A DNA stretch of 64,000 nt. Source: Marinibium conchae. GTDB taxonomy: Bacteria > Pseudomonadota > Gammaproteobacteria > Enterobacterales > Alteromonadaceae. The stretch spans positions 1,798,001-1,862,000 of the forward strand of contig NZ_JADNRN010000001.1 of assembly GCF_015595035.1 (NCBI RefSeq), in the 5' to 3' direction. The position numbers and the translations under genes are program-made. Below are positions 7,764 to 18,901 of this stretch, one piece after another; position 1 is the first letter of the stretch; each line of letters starts with the position of its first letter. The notes under the pieces were generated by a model. It was not told where the DNA came from. It saw only the letters and a list, made by a program, of their open reading frames with translations, and made no database searches.

Positions 7764-10562
7764 TTGCTACAAACTCGACAAGCTAACAGAGACTACCTGA
7801 AACATATTTTGGACAATAGTCTTGAGTTAGTTGTTATTACATGCCCTGACGCACAAAAATCAGCTATTTCTGTCTCAATTGGAGTGGGACACTTTTGTGA
7901 TCCTGATGATTGTCCAGGCTTGTCCCACCTGCTCGAACACATGCTTTTCACTGGTAGTGAAAACTATCCAGACGGGAATCATTTACACGATTTCCTACAC
8001 AAAGACGGTGGTTTTTTGAATGCATGGACCTCTGCCCAAAACTGTAACTTTCATTTTGACTCTGCGCACGAGCTTCTTCTCAATGGCTGTGACGTATTAT
8101 TTGACATGCTTCTGCACCCACTTTTTACTGAAGACGGTATCGCACAGGAAATTGCAGCTATAGAGGCAGAGTTTAGTCTTCGTCGACATGATGATGTTAG
8201 ACGTTTGTACGATGTTCACAAAAAAACGGCTAACCCCAAACATCCATTTACAAAATTCAGTGTGGGTAATAGAAGTATATTTGAGCGTTTCTCGTTAAGT
8301 GAACTTAAAAGCAAGTTAGTTGAACATCACGCAAAGTACTTCTCAGCGCATAACATGAAAATTTGTGCATTCACGGCAAGTACGCAAATAGCGACTGGAG
8401 TGCAACAAAAAGTTAAAGACCATTTTTCTGGCTTAGCAAACACTGCGCCTCGCGTCGAAAAGCAGAAGTTACCTGCGCTATACACTCACCAACAAAAAGC
8501 CTGTGTGATCAATGTAAAGCCTTACAAATCGACGCAAACACTGATGCTCACTTATTGCCTCGACAATGTGACTGAGCACTATCGCTCAAAACCTATTTTG
8601 CTGCTAACTCATTTGCTAGAAGACTCCAACAAAGATGGACTTCAATGGTATTTGAAAAATGAAGCCTACATCGTTGACCTCAGTGCCAGCGGTGGTATTG
8701 AAGATGAGCGCAACCAAGATATCAATATCAACTTGAGACTAACTGAAAAAGGACTCGATAACATTGCAGTAATTATTCAAGTCGTAAATCAATGGTTCGA
8801 TTTCTTGCGTAGTGTTGGTATAGAGAAATGGCGATTTGAAGAAAAAGCACAGCAGCTTCAACTTCAAGTAACACATTCAAATGCTTCATCAGCCATCGAC
8901 GAATGTACCTTATTATCAACCCGCCTTCATAAACATAAGCTAGATGAGGCGCTCAATATCGACAGTTGCATGGATACTTATGATGCCGACTTTTTCAGCT
9001 ATTTTTTAAGCGCTTTCAAGCTTCAAAACCTTCGTGTATTTTGCATTCATAACGACGCAGTCACAGATCAAGTTACCGAGCAGTACTCCGCACCGTTCAG
9101 CGTGAAAAGACTGCAAGACCTGATGCCTGTGGAAAATCCAAACATTGCAAAAATCGCATTTAAATTACCTGCTCGAAATCACTACATGAGTGATAACTTC
9201 AGCCTAGTCAAGCCCGACTTGGCTCCGGGAGTAACTCACGAATTCAAAACTGGTAATATACGAGTGAGATTTGCTCAAAACCTACAATTTGAAACCCCTA
9301 GAGGCGATTGTTATTTCTCAATTGAAAGCCCCTATATGGTGGGTTCAGCGAGAAACATGGCAATAAAGCGCTTGTGGATTGAATGCATCAGCGAGCAACT
9401 TTCTGAAGATTACAGCGGCGCAGAGATGGCCGGTATCAACTTTAGGGTTTACGCGCATCAAGGCGGCTTAAGTATCCATACTAGCGGCTTTTCACACACG
9501 CAATTGCTGTTATGTGAAGAGATAGTCACCGGCTTGAAAAAGCTAAAAATAAAGCCTGCGGTGTTTTTGAGCATGAAAGAAAAGCTTAGCACGACACTTA
9601 AGAATAACCTGCTAAACAAACCCATCAACCAATTATTTAGTGAACTCAATATTCTATTCCAAGAAAATGCCTTCTCGAATGAGTCCATACTCAACGAACT
9701 CAAGATGGTTTACCTACCTGAGCTACAATCACACATGGACAGCTCGTTTAACGCTTTGCATATTGAGGGTTTGATCGTAGGAAATTGGACACTGAACGAT
9801 GCAAAACAGTGCGTAAATAACATTGAGCAAAAGCTCAGCAATTGCAGTGCTCAATTCAAAACCCAAAGACGCATTGCTGACATAAAAGGCCAGCAAATAT
9901 CGCTAGTGGTAAACTCAGAAAATACTACGACAAGAGGCAAACAAAACGAGCGAGAACACGCAATCGTTTGCTATTTTCAAGCAGCCGAAAACACAATAAA
10001 ACAACGCTGCATTTTTATCGCTTTCGAAAAGCTATTGTCACCCTTTATCTTTGACGAGCTGAGGAATAAACGTAACTTGGGCTACTTAGTTGGCTGCGGC
10101 TACATGCCCATGAATAAGCGCCCTGGTATTGCGATATACGTGCAGTCTCCTAACGTCAAATGTGACCATTTGAATCAAGCAATACAAGATGCATTGATCA
10201 CTTTCAAACATGACCTTGAGGAACTCGCGCTGATTTTTGACAACTTCAAAAACTCCCTAGCAAAACAGTTTACAAGTGACGATGCCAATACCTCTCAATA
10301 CGCACAGCGATTATGGGTAGAATTTGATAAGCCAATTCAAGAGCAAGAAGAGCTCGAAACGGCTACTTCTCTTGCTATCGAAGCACTTTCTTTCGAGGAG
10401 TTTAATGATGAGTTCGAAAAACTCTTTATTAAACAACAAAATGGTTCTGTTACGCTCAGTACAGAAGCGATTAATATAATTCAAACTGATAAATCTAACG
10501 CTATTCAATTAAGCTCTACGCATGATATCAAACCTGATTTACATTTCGTTTCCACCCCTTAA
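7764..10562 (+). CDS. M16 family zinc metallopeptidase (insulinase/pitrilysin type)
   Basis: The 932-residue product is an inverzincin. The inverted zinc motif HLLEH (His55, Glu58, His59) is followed 77 residues later by Glu136 in IEAEFSL, the expected third ligand. Three further M16-fold repeats follow, the last containing RNKRNLGYLVGCGY near residues 770-785, as in pitrilysin. The full four-repeat length is normal for protease III. No signal peptide is visible, so unlike E. coli PtrA it may be cytoplasmic. The start is TTG with GAAAGGAA spaced six bases upstream; the next residues already enter the conserved domain. It is monocistronic as far as can be seen. Confidence 0.9.
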   Translation: MLQTRQANRDYLKHILDNSLELVVITCPDAQKSAISVSIGVGHFCDPDDCPGLSHLLEHMLFTGSENYPDGNHLHDFLHKDGGFLNAWTSAQNCNFHFDSAHELLLNGCDVLFDMLLHPLFTEDGIAQEIAAIEAEFSLRRHDDVRRLYDVHKKTANPKHPFTKFSVGNRSIFERFSLSELKSKLVEHHAKYFSAHNMKICAFTASTQIATGVQQKVKDHFSGLANTAPRVEKQKLPALYTHQQKACVINVKPYKSTQTLMLTYCLDNVTEHYRSKPILLLTHLLEDSNKDGLQWYLKNEAYIVDLSASGGIEDERNQDININLRLTEKGLDNIAVIIQVVNQWFDFLRSVGIEKWRFEEKAQQLQLQVTHSNASSAIDECTLLSTRLHKHKLDEALNIDSCMDTYDADFFSYFLSAFKLQNLRVFCIHNDAVTDQVTEQYSAPFSVKRLQDLMPVENPNIAKIAFKLPARNHYMSDNFSLVKPDLAPGVTHEFKTGNIRVRFAQNLQFETPRGDCYFSIESPYMVGSARNMAIKRLWIECISEQLSEDYSGAEMAGINFRVYAHQGGLSIHTSGFSHTQLLLCEEIVTGLKKLKIKPAVFLSMKEKLSTTLKNNLLNKPINQLFSELNILFQENAFSNESILNELKMVYLPELQSHMDSSFNALHIEGLIVGNWTLNDAKQCVNNIEQKLSNCSAQFKTQRRIADIKGQQISLVVNSENTTTRGKQNEREHAIVCYFQAAENTIKQRCIFIAFEKLLSPFIFDELRNKRNLGYLVGCGYMPMNKRPGIAIYVQSPNVKCDHLNQAIQDALITFKHDLEELALIFDNFKNSLAKQFTSDDANTSQYAQRLWVEFDKPIQEQEELETATSLAIEALSFEEFNDEFEKLFIKQQNGSVTLSTEAINIIQTDKSNAIQLSSTHDIKPDLHFVSTP

Positions 10563-10744
10563 GACGCAACAACTGTATTTCTGAAAACCGCCCTTTGATC
10601 ACTTTTTAGTCACATTATCTTTTTATAGTTTACAATTTAGGCAAACAAGCGTGTAAGGCTAATAATCACTTGAGATACAAGATCTAAAAAGGCATCCTCC
10701 AAGCCTATATAACAATAATAAAAATAAATGTAGGTGGTTTACTA

Positions 10745-13700
10745 GTGATGCATGCCTTTTTCAAGACATGGCTTATCTTAGCGGTGCTTTTCGGCACACA
10801 AATTTTGTTTCCTGTGGATGCACGAACATCAACTAATCTCAGCTTCGAACATCTATCCAACGAAGACGGTTTTTCACAAAGTAGCGTTCGCCAGAGCCTT
10901 GAAGATAAATACGGTTTTATATGGATTGTATCGAACAACGGGCTAAGCAAATATGATGGCTACCACAACACCAGATATATTTTCGACGCCTCCAAGCCTC
11001 GCTCTATTCCAAGCAATAATATAACTAGCATATTAGTTGACGCCCAAGGCAGGCTCTGGGTGGCTTCCGACCGAGGTTTAGCGCTCTACAACTATGCTAC
11101 GAACAATTTCAAGATCATTGATAGCAATAATAGCAACTTAAAACACAGTAAAATCGATACCCTCTCTAGCGCTTTTGGCGAAGAAATATATGTAACGGCG
11201 AAGGATGCACTATATCGAATTAATGCGAAAAGTCAGAAAGTGACTTTAGTTATTACTAATACTCCTCTTCCGACAAATATTGACTACATAAAAGATGAGA
11301 AGTCTCGCGTTTGGATAAGCTCTCGCTATGATGGTAGCTTCATGTTCGACAAAGAAACTGGCCAATTGCATGACCTTTCAAAGCCAAACCCTTGGCATTT
11401 TACGCTTCCCAAAATCGCAATAAACAAAATTGAAGTTATTGGCGAAAAGTATTGGATCGCTACCGCGAATGGGCTGATAACACTAGATGAAAGCACTGAG
11501 CAACAGCAGACAATAACAAAGTCAAACACGCCTTACCTGCCCTCCAATACGATAAACGATATTCGTTTTGACGGTGAAAACTTGTGGGTTGCAACCAATC
11601 GAGGCTTGGTAATTACTCGAGATGATCTGAGCATCCACACACTTGTCAATCAAGACAATGCCTTGTCCAATGGTTTGCAAGATAGCAATGTCACCAGTAT
11701 ATTTTTATCAGAAAATTCTACAGCTTGGATTGGAACGGCTACCGCTGGTTTGCATAAATTTCATCCAGCACTACACCCAGTGAAATTATTCCAAGCCACA
11801 GCTGACAACAACAACAGCTTGTCGGGACGTGAGGTTGTCGCTTTTGCCAGCTCTGCTAATGGCGATATTTGGGCAGCGACAAAACTAAATGGTCTTAACC
11901 GATTTAATCAAGAGTTTAATTATTTTACCCAACATGCGGTAAATACCGACGCCTTCATTAACGATATTGAAATTGACTCGTTCGACAAAATCTGGATGGC
12001 GACGAGCGAGGGCTTACAGATCTATCAAATTAGCGACTCAACACTTGTTTTTGATAATCAAATTCACGCAAACGATATCTTTAATAAGACCAGTATTTTT
12101 AAGGGTAAAGTATGGGCGTGGCATAGCGGAAAAGGCCTATTGCATATCGACCCTGAAAGCTATGAGGAAACACTGTTAGCTTTACCAAGTGAGGTAACTA
12201 AAGCAACAGCGATATTTTCTGATGAACGCGATAGATTATGGCTGCAAACTAACCTAGGTATACTCATTAGCGATTTAACAAGCAATCAGTATTTTCGTCC
12301 TTCAGGCTTGACTGACTATGGGCGAGTCGATGTTGTGACGGTATATGAGCATCAAGATGCATACTGGCTTGTGAGTCGTAACCAAGGAATATTCGCACTC
12401 AACAAAGCCACTCTTGGTCTACAGGCTAAGATCGAAAGTTTAGATGATAACGCAACGAAGGGCATAAGAGCTGCCGTTGGTATCGAGAACAAAATCTGGT
12501 ACGGGAGCCGAAAAGGCGTATTCAGTATCGACCTTGCCACAGCGAGTGTTGTAAAACAGCGTTCGAAAGCCGCAATAAATTTTAGTGAACTACATCGAAG
12601 CGCGATGATAGCCACCAGTGAGCAAAACCTACTTGTTGGTGGGTCAGTTGGTGTGCACTATATTGAAACCAACAAACAATTTGAAGTATTTGATAGCCCC
12701 AAAGTACCACAGCTTCTTAGCGTTTCAGTACCTGAGCTCGGCTCACAAAATGACTCAACAAGGTCAGCCTTCATGCTCGATAGATTTGAAATGCCACATT
12801 CTCAGAGTAGGATCAATATCGAGTTCGGCGTCGTAAACAGCATAAATTCGAGTGCTACAGAGTATCGCTATATCCTTGACGGACTTGACGATGACTGGAC
12901 ATATAACGCTCACGCACGACTCGCTTCCTATAGCTATTTGACCTTCGGTAACTACAACTTCAAAGTACAGGCGCGCACCAATGGTGGTGAATGGTCGCAA
13001 TCAAGAGAACTGGCAATAACAGTAGAGAAGCCTTTCTGGTTACATAACCGAGCACTGATATTTTATATGCTCTTAATTGTGTGTTTAGCTACTTATCAAA
13101 TTTATAAGAGGGTGCATCGCAATAAACGTCACCAAACGCTCAGTGATGACGTAGAAAGGCTCACACTGAGCCTTTCATCAAGCGGCGACGAACTGTGGGA
13201 TTGGGATATTGCGAGTGGCAAAATCTACCGCCAAAACATCTGGAAAACCATCGACTTCCCAAAAGATAGCTTGCGCGGTCAAACCGATAATCAAAACAAC
13301 ATACACGAAAACGATGCAGAGCGCGTCACCATTGAACTGCAAAAGCATATTGAAGGAAAGACCGAATTCTTTGAACTTGCCTATCGAGTCAAAACCTTTA
13401 ATGGCGACTGGGTATGGGTGTTAGATCGTGGCAAAGTGGTAGAGCACGACGCACAACAAAACGCAATTCGTATGATGGGTACGCTGCAAAACATTAGTCA
13501 TTTAAAGCGAGCCGAAGAACAACTGCTAAAATTAGCTAACTCCGACCAACTTACAAACTTACCTAATCGCTCATTTTTCCAAGCAAATCATGAAAATTTA
13601 GTGCGTAAGGAAGTGTCGCATGCTTTGATTTGTCTCGATATGGACAATTTTAAGCGCATCAACGATTCATTAGGACATCAAACTGGTGACCTCTTGATTA

Positions 13701-14857
13701 AGCAGATTGCGAGGCGGCTTGAGAAAATCACTACCTCAAGCTCAACCACCTATCGCTTAGGTGGAGACGCATTTAGTATGTTGTTGGAAGAAACAACAAG
13801 TGTGCATCGTATCTCGCACATTGCACAAGATATACTAACTATTCTCTCGTGCCCCTTCTATCTAAATAAACAAGAGTTTGTGCTGGGTGTCAGTATCGGT
13901 ATTGCGACTTATCCTGAAGACGGGACATCACATCAAGAGTTACTAAAAAACGCCGACACCGCGATGTACTTTGCTAAAAATAGTGGTGGTAGCAACTACC
14001 AATTCTTCAGTGGTGAAATGAATCAAAATGCGGTGCGCCAGCTTCAAATAGAAAATCTCATCCGCTTTGGTCTTAAAGAAGATCTTTTCAGCGTTTATTA
14101 TCAACCCAAAATAGACATTAGTTCTGGTCGTTTAGTAAGCATGGAAGCGCTCGTTCGCTTTGAGCATCCTCAAAAAGGCATCGTAAGCCCTGGTCAGTTC
14201 ATTCCACTCGCTGAGCAAACCGGGCAAATATTAGAAATCGGTGAGCGGGTACTCAGAAGAGCATGCATTGACACCAAACGCTGGGTAGATGCTGGTTTGT
14301 TCACAGGCAGAGTGGCAGTTAATATTTCAGCCAAACAATTTGAGCTACCTGACCTTGACGAGCGCATTCAGCAAATACTCAAGCAAGTAGGTTTGTCGCC
14401 ACTTCACCTAGAGTGTGAAATCACCGAAGGCACGCTTATGGAAAACCCTGAGCAAGCACTTAACATGATGCAGCGCTTGCGCGAACGTGGAATTCACCTA
14501 GCTTTGGATGATTTTGGTACGGGTTACTCCTCTCTTGCCTACTTGAAGAAATTCCCAATTCATACCTTGAAAATAGATAAAGCTTTTATCGACGATATCA
14601 CTAGCAGCTCGGTAGATAAGCACTTAACCGAATCGATTATTAACATCGCTCATAACCTCGGTTTAAAGGTGGTTGCTGAAGGTGTTGAGCACGAGCAGCA
14701 ATTGGATATACTCAAGCAATATGAATGCGAAATGCTACAAGGCTATTTGTTTAGTAAACCAATTAATGCGAGCAAGTTCGGCCAAATGTTGAGTGTTGGT
14801 AAAGACATGTTTGACATTTTAGGCGTTAAATCAGATGCGAAAGACCCAGTCCTTTAA
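10745..14857 (+). CDS. Propeller sensor with PAS, degenerate GGDEF and EAL domains
   Basis: The 1370-residue inner-membrane protein probably senses a periplasmic signal and acts on cyclic-di-GMP. A signal peptide (about 1-26) leads to two-component-propeller repeats (about 30-650; e.g. GFIWIVSNNGLSKYDG), a Y_Y_Y domain (about 680-760) and a transmembrane helix (about 768-788). Inside are a PAS domain (about 815-920), a GGDEF domain (about 930-1085) and an EAL domain (about 1110-1355). The cyclase signature is GGDAF (1006-1010), lacking the usual Glu, whereas EAL (1134-1136), DDFGTGYSS, KID and EGVE are intact. A phosphodiesterase is therefore likelier than a cyclase. The start is GTG, with AGGTGG eight bases upstream; an ATG follows immediately at 10748. 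Confidence 0.93.
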   Translation: MMHAFFKTWLILAVLFGTQILFPVDARTSTNLSFEHLSNEDGFSQSSVRQSLEDKYGFIWIVSNNGLSKYDGYHNTRYIFDASKPRSIPSNNITSILVDAQGRLWVASDRGLALYNYATNNFKIIDSNNSNLKHSKIDTLSSAFGEEIYVTAKDALYRINAKSQKVTLVITNTPLPTNIDYIKDEKSRVWISSRYDGSFMFDKETGQLHDLSKPNPWHFTLPKIAINKIEVIGEKYWIATANGLITLDESTEQQQTITKSNTPYLPSNTINDIRFDGENLWVATNRGLVITRDDLSIHTLVNQDNALSNGLQDSNVTSIFLSENSTAWIGTATAGLHKFHPALHPVKLFQATADNNNSLSGREVVAFASSANGDIWAATKLNGLNRFNQEFNYFTQHAVNTDAFINDIEIDSFDKIWMATSEGLQIYQISDSTLVFDNQIHANDIFNKTSIFKGKVWAWHSGKGLLHIDPESYEETLLALPSEVTKATAIFSDERDRLWLQTNLGILISDLTSNQYFRPSGLTDYGRVDVVTVYEHQDAYWLVSRNQGIFALNKATLGLQAKIESLDDNATKGIRAAVGIENKIWYGSRKGVFSIDLATASVVKQRSKAAINFSELHRSAMIATSEQNLLVGGSVGVHYIETNKQFEVFDSPKVPQLLSVSVPELGSQNDSTRSAFMLDRFEMPHSQSRINIEFGVVNSINSSATEYRYILDGLDDDWTYNAHARLASYSYLTFGNYNFKVQARTNGGEWSQSRELAITVEKPFWLHNRALIFYMLLIVCLATYQIYKRVHRNKRHQTLSDDVERLTLSLSSSGDELWDWDIASGKIYRQNIWKTIDFPKDSLRGQTDNQNNIHENDAERVTIELQKHIEGKTEFFELAYRVKTFNGDWVWVLDRGKVVEHDAQQNAIRMMGTLQNISHLKRAEEQLLKLANSDQLTNLPNRSFFQANHENLVRKEVSHALICLDMDNFKRINDSLGHQTGDLLIKQIARRLEKITTSSSTTYRLGGDAFSMLLEETTSVHRISHIAQDILTILSCPFYLNKQEFVLGVSIGIATYPEDGTSHQELLKNADTAMYFAKNSGGSNYQFFSGEMNQNAVRQLQIENLIRFGLKEDLFSVYYQPKIDISSGRLVSMEALVRFEHPQKGIVSPGQFIPLAEQTGQILEIGERVLRRACIDTKRWVDAGLFTGRVAVNISAKQFELPDLDERIQQILKQVGLSPLHLECEITEGTLMENPEQALNMMQRLRERGIHLALDDFGTGYSSLAYLKKFPIHTLKIDKAFIDDITSSSVDKHLTESIINIAHNLGLKVVAEGVEHEQQLDILKQYECEMLQGYLFSKPINASKFGQMLSVGKDMFDILGVKSDAKDPVL

Positions 14858-14866
14858 AGACTGGGT
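14844..14866 (+). terminator. Possible terminator hairpin at the end of the propeller sensor gene
   Basis: An 8-bp perfect stem (ACCCAGTC, 14844-14851, with GACTGGGT, 14859-14866) spans the stop codon. There is no good T-run after it, so termination would be weak; it may instead protect the 3' end. Confidence 0.4.
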
Positions 14867-14918
14867 TGATAAGCGAAAATAGCAAAAATGTCTTAGTGCT
14901 TTCTGAAGAGGGAAGTGC

Positions 14919-15125
14919 TTAAGACTGAAGATAACAAGAGTTAAAACCAACTGTCTTGCGATGATGTACTTTCTTCGAAATAGAAAACATCGGAATTAAC
15001 ATTGGCCCCATGAGCATGCCACCCACTAACCACCTTTTTTTGCCCATTGCATTTTTAACCGCTTCAACGTAGAAATAGAGACTACTAACAAGGAAGCTGA
15101 TCATTACCAAAACTGTGACTAACAT
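14919..15125 (-). CDS. Hypothetical small membrane protein, 68 residues
   Basis: I do not recognise a family. Two hydrophobic segments (about residues 2-20 and 34-50) are separated by a basic AMGKKRW loop, and a basic tail follows, which predicts a small two-helix inner membrane protein. A strong GGGGAG lies eight bases upstream of the ATG, which argues that the frame is really translated. It stands alone, convergent with the preceding sensor gene. Confidence 0.6.
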   Translation of the reverse strand: MLVTVLVMISFLVSSLYFYVEAVKNAMGKKRWLVGGMLMGPMLIPMFSISKKVHHRKTVGFNSCYLQS

Positions 15126-15306
15126 GATGTTTGCTCCCCTAATTATTGATTCTTAAAATGCCAAACTCGGCTGATTTTGCCTTCCTAATAGTAGGCACAA
15201 ATACTTGCAACTAACAGTCGAGAACTCATACCAGAGTATATCAAGCATGAGCATTCATTAGCTGAATGTCGGCTATGTCGGTATATTAAGACCAAAAACT
15301 GACGAT

Positions 15307-15333
15307 AAAAAACCGAGCTTTTGCTCGGTTTTT
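15307..15333 (-). terminator. Strong bidirectional terminator after fadIJ
   Basis: An 11-bp stem with A-tract and T-tract on either side (AAAAACCGAGC, 15308-15318, and GCTCGGTTTTT, 15323-15333) encloses a four-T loop. It lies 55 bases past the fadJ stop and would terminate transcription from both sides. Confidence 0.9.
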
Positions 15334-15387
15334 ATCTAAGACTAAGGCATGATTGCGAAATTCACCGCTTATGCACTTAGTGCTCAA

Positions 15388-17499
15388 CTAAGAATAAAAG
15401 GTTTTTCCCTCATCACGCATGCTAAGCAAAATTTTTGCTGGCGTGTATTTTTCCGAGTACGTGCTAGCGTAATGCTCTAGGCGCGATACCACATGATTGA
15501 TGCCCAATGTATCCATGTAATTAAATGGACCGCCCAGGAAAGGTGGGAAGCCAATACCGAATATAGCACCTATGTCGCCATCTCTTGCATTCCTGATAAC
15601 ACCCTCTTCCAAACACATTGCGGCTTCGTTTAACATCAACAATAAGCAACGTTCAACCACGATATCATCCGACAACTTCTTCTCTGGCGTAACCCCAAGT
15701 AAGTTATAAACGGATTCATCAATATCTTTACCTGGCTTTTTACCCTTATAGTCATAGAAACCGGACTTGTTCTTTTTGCCTTTGCGGTCGTTTTCCAGAA
15801 GTTTGTCAAAAGCTTCAGGTGCTGTAAAACGTTCACCAAACTGGCCTTTAAGGATAGGAATAATTTTTGTACCAACGTCAATTCCTACTTCATCCAGCAG
15901 TTTAAAGGCACCAACTGGGAAGCCGAACTTGGTAAGAGCCTTATCTATATCAGATAAAGGTTGGCCTTCTAGGGCAACAAAACCAGCTTCGCTCATATAT
16001 GGCGCGAGAATACGGTTCACATAAAAACCAGCACCATCTTTCACTACAATTGGGGTTTTACCTTGGCGCTTGGCAAATTCAACCGTAGTAGAAATGGTTT
16101 GTTCAGACGTAGCTTCGTGCGGAATGACCTCTGCCAAAGGCATTTTGTCCACCGGCGAGAAATAGTGTAAACCGACCACGTTCTCTGGGCGAGTTGCCTT
16201 CGCTGCAATATCTGCAATGGGAATTGAAGACGTGTTTGAAGCAAAGATAGTTGCCTCATTACAGTGCTCTTCAATGTCTGCGACCATTTTTTGCTTAAGC
16301 CCTAAGTCTTCAAATACGGCCTCTATCACCATATCGTTAGCTTTGTAGCCGCTATAGTCTAAACAACCACTAAGGCGAGACATTTCATTCTGCATTTCGG
16401 TTTTGCGAATGAACTTCTTTTTCACTTTCTTGTTTAAGATATCGTAGGTGTAACGCAAGGCGCCTGCAATACCGTCTGGGTTGATATCTTTAATGCGCGC
16501 TGGCACCTTAGCTTTTGTGGCAGTCACAAAGGCGATACCGCCCCCCATTAAGCCACCGCCTAACACGCCTACTTTTTTCACTTTAGTCGGCGCTACGCCT
16601 TCAACACCTGATTCTTTTTTCATATCAGTGGTTGCAAAGAAAATACCCCGAAGTTGCTTTGATTCAGGAGTCATTACTAGCTGTCCAAACAAACGAGCTT
16701 CAGTAGCATAGCCTTTACGAGAATCTTGTAGACCCGTCTCGATACAGTCGATGATATACATCGGTGCGGGATAATTGCCTAAGGTTTTACTAAGGGTTTG
16801 TTCACGCGCTTTTTTAAATAAAAAGTTTCTACCGAACGAGGTATCTTCTAATACTTTGTTGCTTAGTGCTTTTTTATTGGTACGCTTTTTAATTTTCTTA
16901 GTCGCAAATTCAGCAGCAACATCAAGCAGCACTGATTCAGGTACCATGTCGTCAACTATGCCATATTTCTTAGCTTGTTTAGCTCTCACTGGCGCGCCAG
17001 TCAACATCATTTTCATTGCTTGTTGAACGCCAACAAGCGCTGGTAGACGTTGCGTACCGCCACTTCCTGGAAGTAAACCCAGTTGTACTTCAGGTAAACC
17101 TACTTGTGTTTTAGGGCTATCGGAACAAACGCGATAATGACAGGCTAATGCTAGCTCAAGGCCGCCACCCAATGCAGGGCCATGAATTGCAGCCACAAAG
17201 GTCTTTTTCATGTTTTCGATACGATCAAACAATTTCTGACCAGCTATTGATAGCTCTTCTGCCTCATCGGCTGAGTTACAAGCAGCCAACATACTCACAT
17301 CGGCTCCGGCAACAAAAGAATCTTTTTTACCACTGGCGACAACAACACCGTTAATATCGCTGTCGCTTTCAATCTGGTCCAGTATGCTTGTTATTTCATC
17401 ACCAAAATCAGCTTTTAGTGTATTCATGCTATCGCCAGGAACATCCATTGTTAAGATAGCAATGCCGTCGTCACGTTTTGTTAAAGTAAATGCACTCAT
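15388..17499 (-). CDS. fadJ: Fatty acid oxidation complex alpha subunit FadJ
   Basis: The 703-residue multifunctional protein hydrates enoyl-CoA and oxidises 3-hydroxyacyl-CoA in beta-oxidation. The N-terminal crotonase half has the oxyanion-hole segments AGADVSML and [15 protein letters not shown]. The C-terminal half has the NAD-binding [13 protein letters not shown] and the 3-hydroxyacyl-CoA dehydrogenase domains. The pairing with fadI and the length identify FadJ rather than FadB. I start it at 17499 (MSAFTLTK), where TAATG couples it to the fadI stop. A longer open frame begins at 17547 but would extend into fadI with non-homologous residues. Confidence 0.95.
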   Translation of the reverse strand: MSAFTLTKRDDGIAILTMDVPGDSMNTLKADFGDEITSILDQIESDSDINGVVVASGKKDSFVAGADVSMLAACNSADEAEELSIAGQKLFDRIENMKKTFVAAIHGPALGGGLELALACHYRVCSDSPKTQVGLPEVQLGLLPGSGGTQRLPALVGVQQAMKMMLTGAPVRAKQAKKYGIVDDMVPESVLLDVAAEFATKKIKKRTNKKALSNKVLEDTSFGRNFLFKKAREQTLSKTLGNYPAPMYIIDCIETGLQDSRKGYATEARLFGQLVMTPESKQLRGIFFATTDMKKESGVEGVAPTKVKKVGVLGGGLMGGGIAFVTATKAKVPARIKDINPDGIAGALRYTYDILNKKVKKKFIRKTEMQNEMSRLSGCLDYSGYKANDMVIEAVFEDLGLKQKMVADIEEHCNEATIFASNTSSIPIADIAAKATRPENVVGLHYFSPVDKMPLAEVIPHEATSEQTISTTVEFAKRQGKTPIVVKDGAGFYVNRILAPYMSEAGFVALEGQPLSDIDKALTKFGFPVGAFKLLDEVGIDVGTKIIPILKGQFGERFTAPEAFDKLLENDRKGKKNKSGFYDYKGKKPGKDIDESVYNLLGVTPEKKLSDDIVVERCLLLMLNEAAMCLEEGVIRNARDGDIGAIFGIGFPPFLGGPFNYMDTLGINHVVSRLEHYASTYSEKYTPAKILLSMRDEGKTFYS

Positions 17500-18809
17500 T
17501 ATTCTGTCTCCACTATCATCGCAGCGCCTAAACCACCTGCGGCACAAGCAGTTAGCAAGCCTGTACCTCCTCCACGACGATTTAATTCATTCAACATTTG
17601 CGTAATCATTCGTGTGCCTGTTGCAGCGAAAGGATGGCCATAAGCCAATGAGCTACCCATCACATTAAACTTATCCATATCAATTTCGCCAATTGCTTTA
17701 TCTCTACCCAGCTTTTCTTGGGCAAATTTGTCGCTGTTGAACATTTTAACATTCGACAAGGTCTGTGCTGCGAAAGCTTCGTGCATTTCAATCAAGGTTA
17801 AGTCATTTAAGGTCATGCCTGCGCGATCAAGGGCTATCGGAGTTGCGTAAGACGGACCCATCAGCATATCTTCCCACACGTCTATTGCCGCAAAAGAATA
17901 GCTTTTTAGATAGCCAATAGGTTGATAACCTAATGCTTTGGCCTTGCTTTCGGTCATCATCACCACTGCCGACGCACCGTCGGTGAGAGGCGTTGCATTG
18001 GCAGCAGTTACTGAGCCATGCTTTTTATCGAATACCGGGCGAAGTTTTGCATAGCCCTCGAGTGAAGAATTAAATCGCACATTATTGTCTTTCGAAAAAG
18101 CAGCTTTAAATGGTTCTGGATATGCCGTCATCACTTCGTCATCAAGATTGCCAGCTTCCCAGTTTTGCGCTGCTAAAGTATGCGAGCGGTGTGCTAATTC
18201 GTCTTGAGCGGCACGGCTTATGCTATGAGTCTTGGCCATCTGTTCAGCTGTTTGGCCCATACTTAAGCCTGTGGAGTATTCGGCCACTGCCGGAGGCACT
18301 GGCAATAAATCCTTCATGCCAAGCTTTCTTAATACAGATAGTTTTTGTCCAACGGTCTTCGTCTTTTGTAAATCAACCAAGGCGCGTGCGAGCTTCTTTG
18401 ATACTCCGATGGGTGACACTGAAGTTGAATCCGCTCCGCCTGCAATTCCCACATCGATATTACCAACTAGCATTGATTCGGCAATATTCACTGTAGACTG
18501 AAAGCTTGTTGCACAAGCGCGAGATACTGAGTAAGCGTCTGTTTGTACACCCATTCCGGTGCCTAAGACAACTTCACGGGCAATATTTGGCGCTTCTGGC
18601 ATCTGCACGACTTGCCCGTATACAACCTGATCGATAATTGAAGGGTCAATGTCATTTTTCAACATCAGTTCGTTAACGACCATTTTCGCGAGGTCAACAG
18701 CTGGCACGCCGTGAAAGTTTGTTGCCATTTTTGCAAACGGAGTTCTAAGCCCCGCTACTATTGCAATACGATCACCCTTTTGGGTTTTCAAAACTTGTTT
18801 GTTTGACAT
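17499..18809 (-). CDS. fadI: 3-ketoacyl-CoA thiolase FadI
   Basis: The 436-residue thiolase performs the last step of beta-oxidation, releasing acetyl-CoA. Cys99 in SRACATSFQ is the acyl-accepting nucleophile; EMHEAFAAQ and, near the C-terminus, a second catalytic Cys in [10 protein letters not shown] are present, as is GHPFAATG. Length equals E. coli FadI exactly. It is the first gene of the fadI-fadJ operon, with a FadR-type operator 75-90 bases upstream of the ATG. Confidence 0.96.
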   Translation of the reverse strand: MSNKQVLKTQKGDRIAIVAGLRTPFAKMATNFHGVPAVDLAKMVVNELMLKNDIDPSIIDQVVYGQVVQMPEAPNIAREVVLGTGMGVQTDAYSVSRACATSFQSTVNIAESMLVGNIDVGIAGGADSTSVSPIGVSKKLARALVDLQKTKTVGQKLSVLRKLGMKDLLPVPPAVAEYSTGLSMGQTAEQMAKTHSISRAAQDELAHRSHTLAAQNWEAGNLDDEVMTAYPEPFKAAFSKDNNVRFNSSLEGYAKLRPVFDKKHGSVTAANATPLTDGASAVVMMTESKAKALGYQPIGYLKSYSFAAIDVWEDMLMGPSYATPIALDRAGMTLNDLTLIEMHEAFAAQTLSNVKMFNSDKFAQEKLGRDKAIGEIDMDKFNVMGSSLAYGHPFAATGTRMITQMLNELNRRGGGTGLLTACAAGGLGAAMIVETE

Positions 18810-18884
18810 ATTTTATCCTGTAGCCACTGATGGAAATACATTTATACAATCGCGATCCTCATCGCACATTTGCTGATGAAGGCG

Positions 18885-18901
18885 ATCTGGTCTGACCTCA
18901 A
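18885..18901. promoter_or_regulatory. FadR-type operator upstream of fadI
   Basis: The core CTGGTCTGACC (18887-18897) matches the E. coli FadR half-sites CTGGTC-N-GACC perfectly; the outer bases match less well. FadR represses fad genes until long-chain acyl-CoA binds it, and E. coli fadIJ has such a site. The site lies in the fadI/moxR divergent region (18810-19150), which otherwise shows only A+T-rich sequence and two small palindromes. Confidence 0.72.

Noticed and set aside
15636-17354. Open frames on both strands within fadJ
   Set aside because: fadJ is a full-length, motif-complete gene over this range; the other frames have low-complexity or odd composition.
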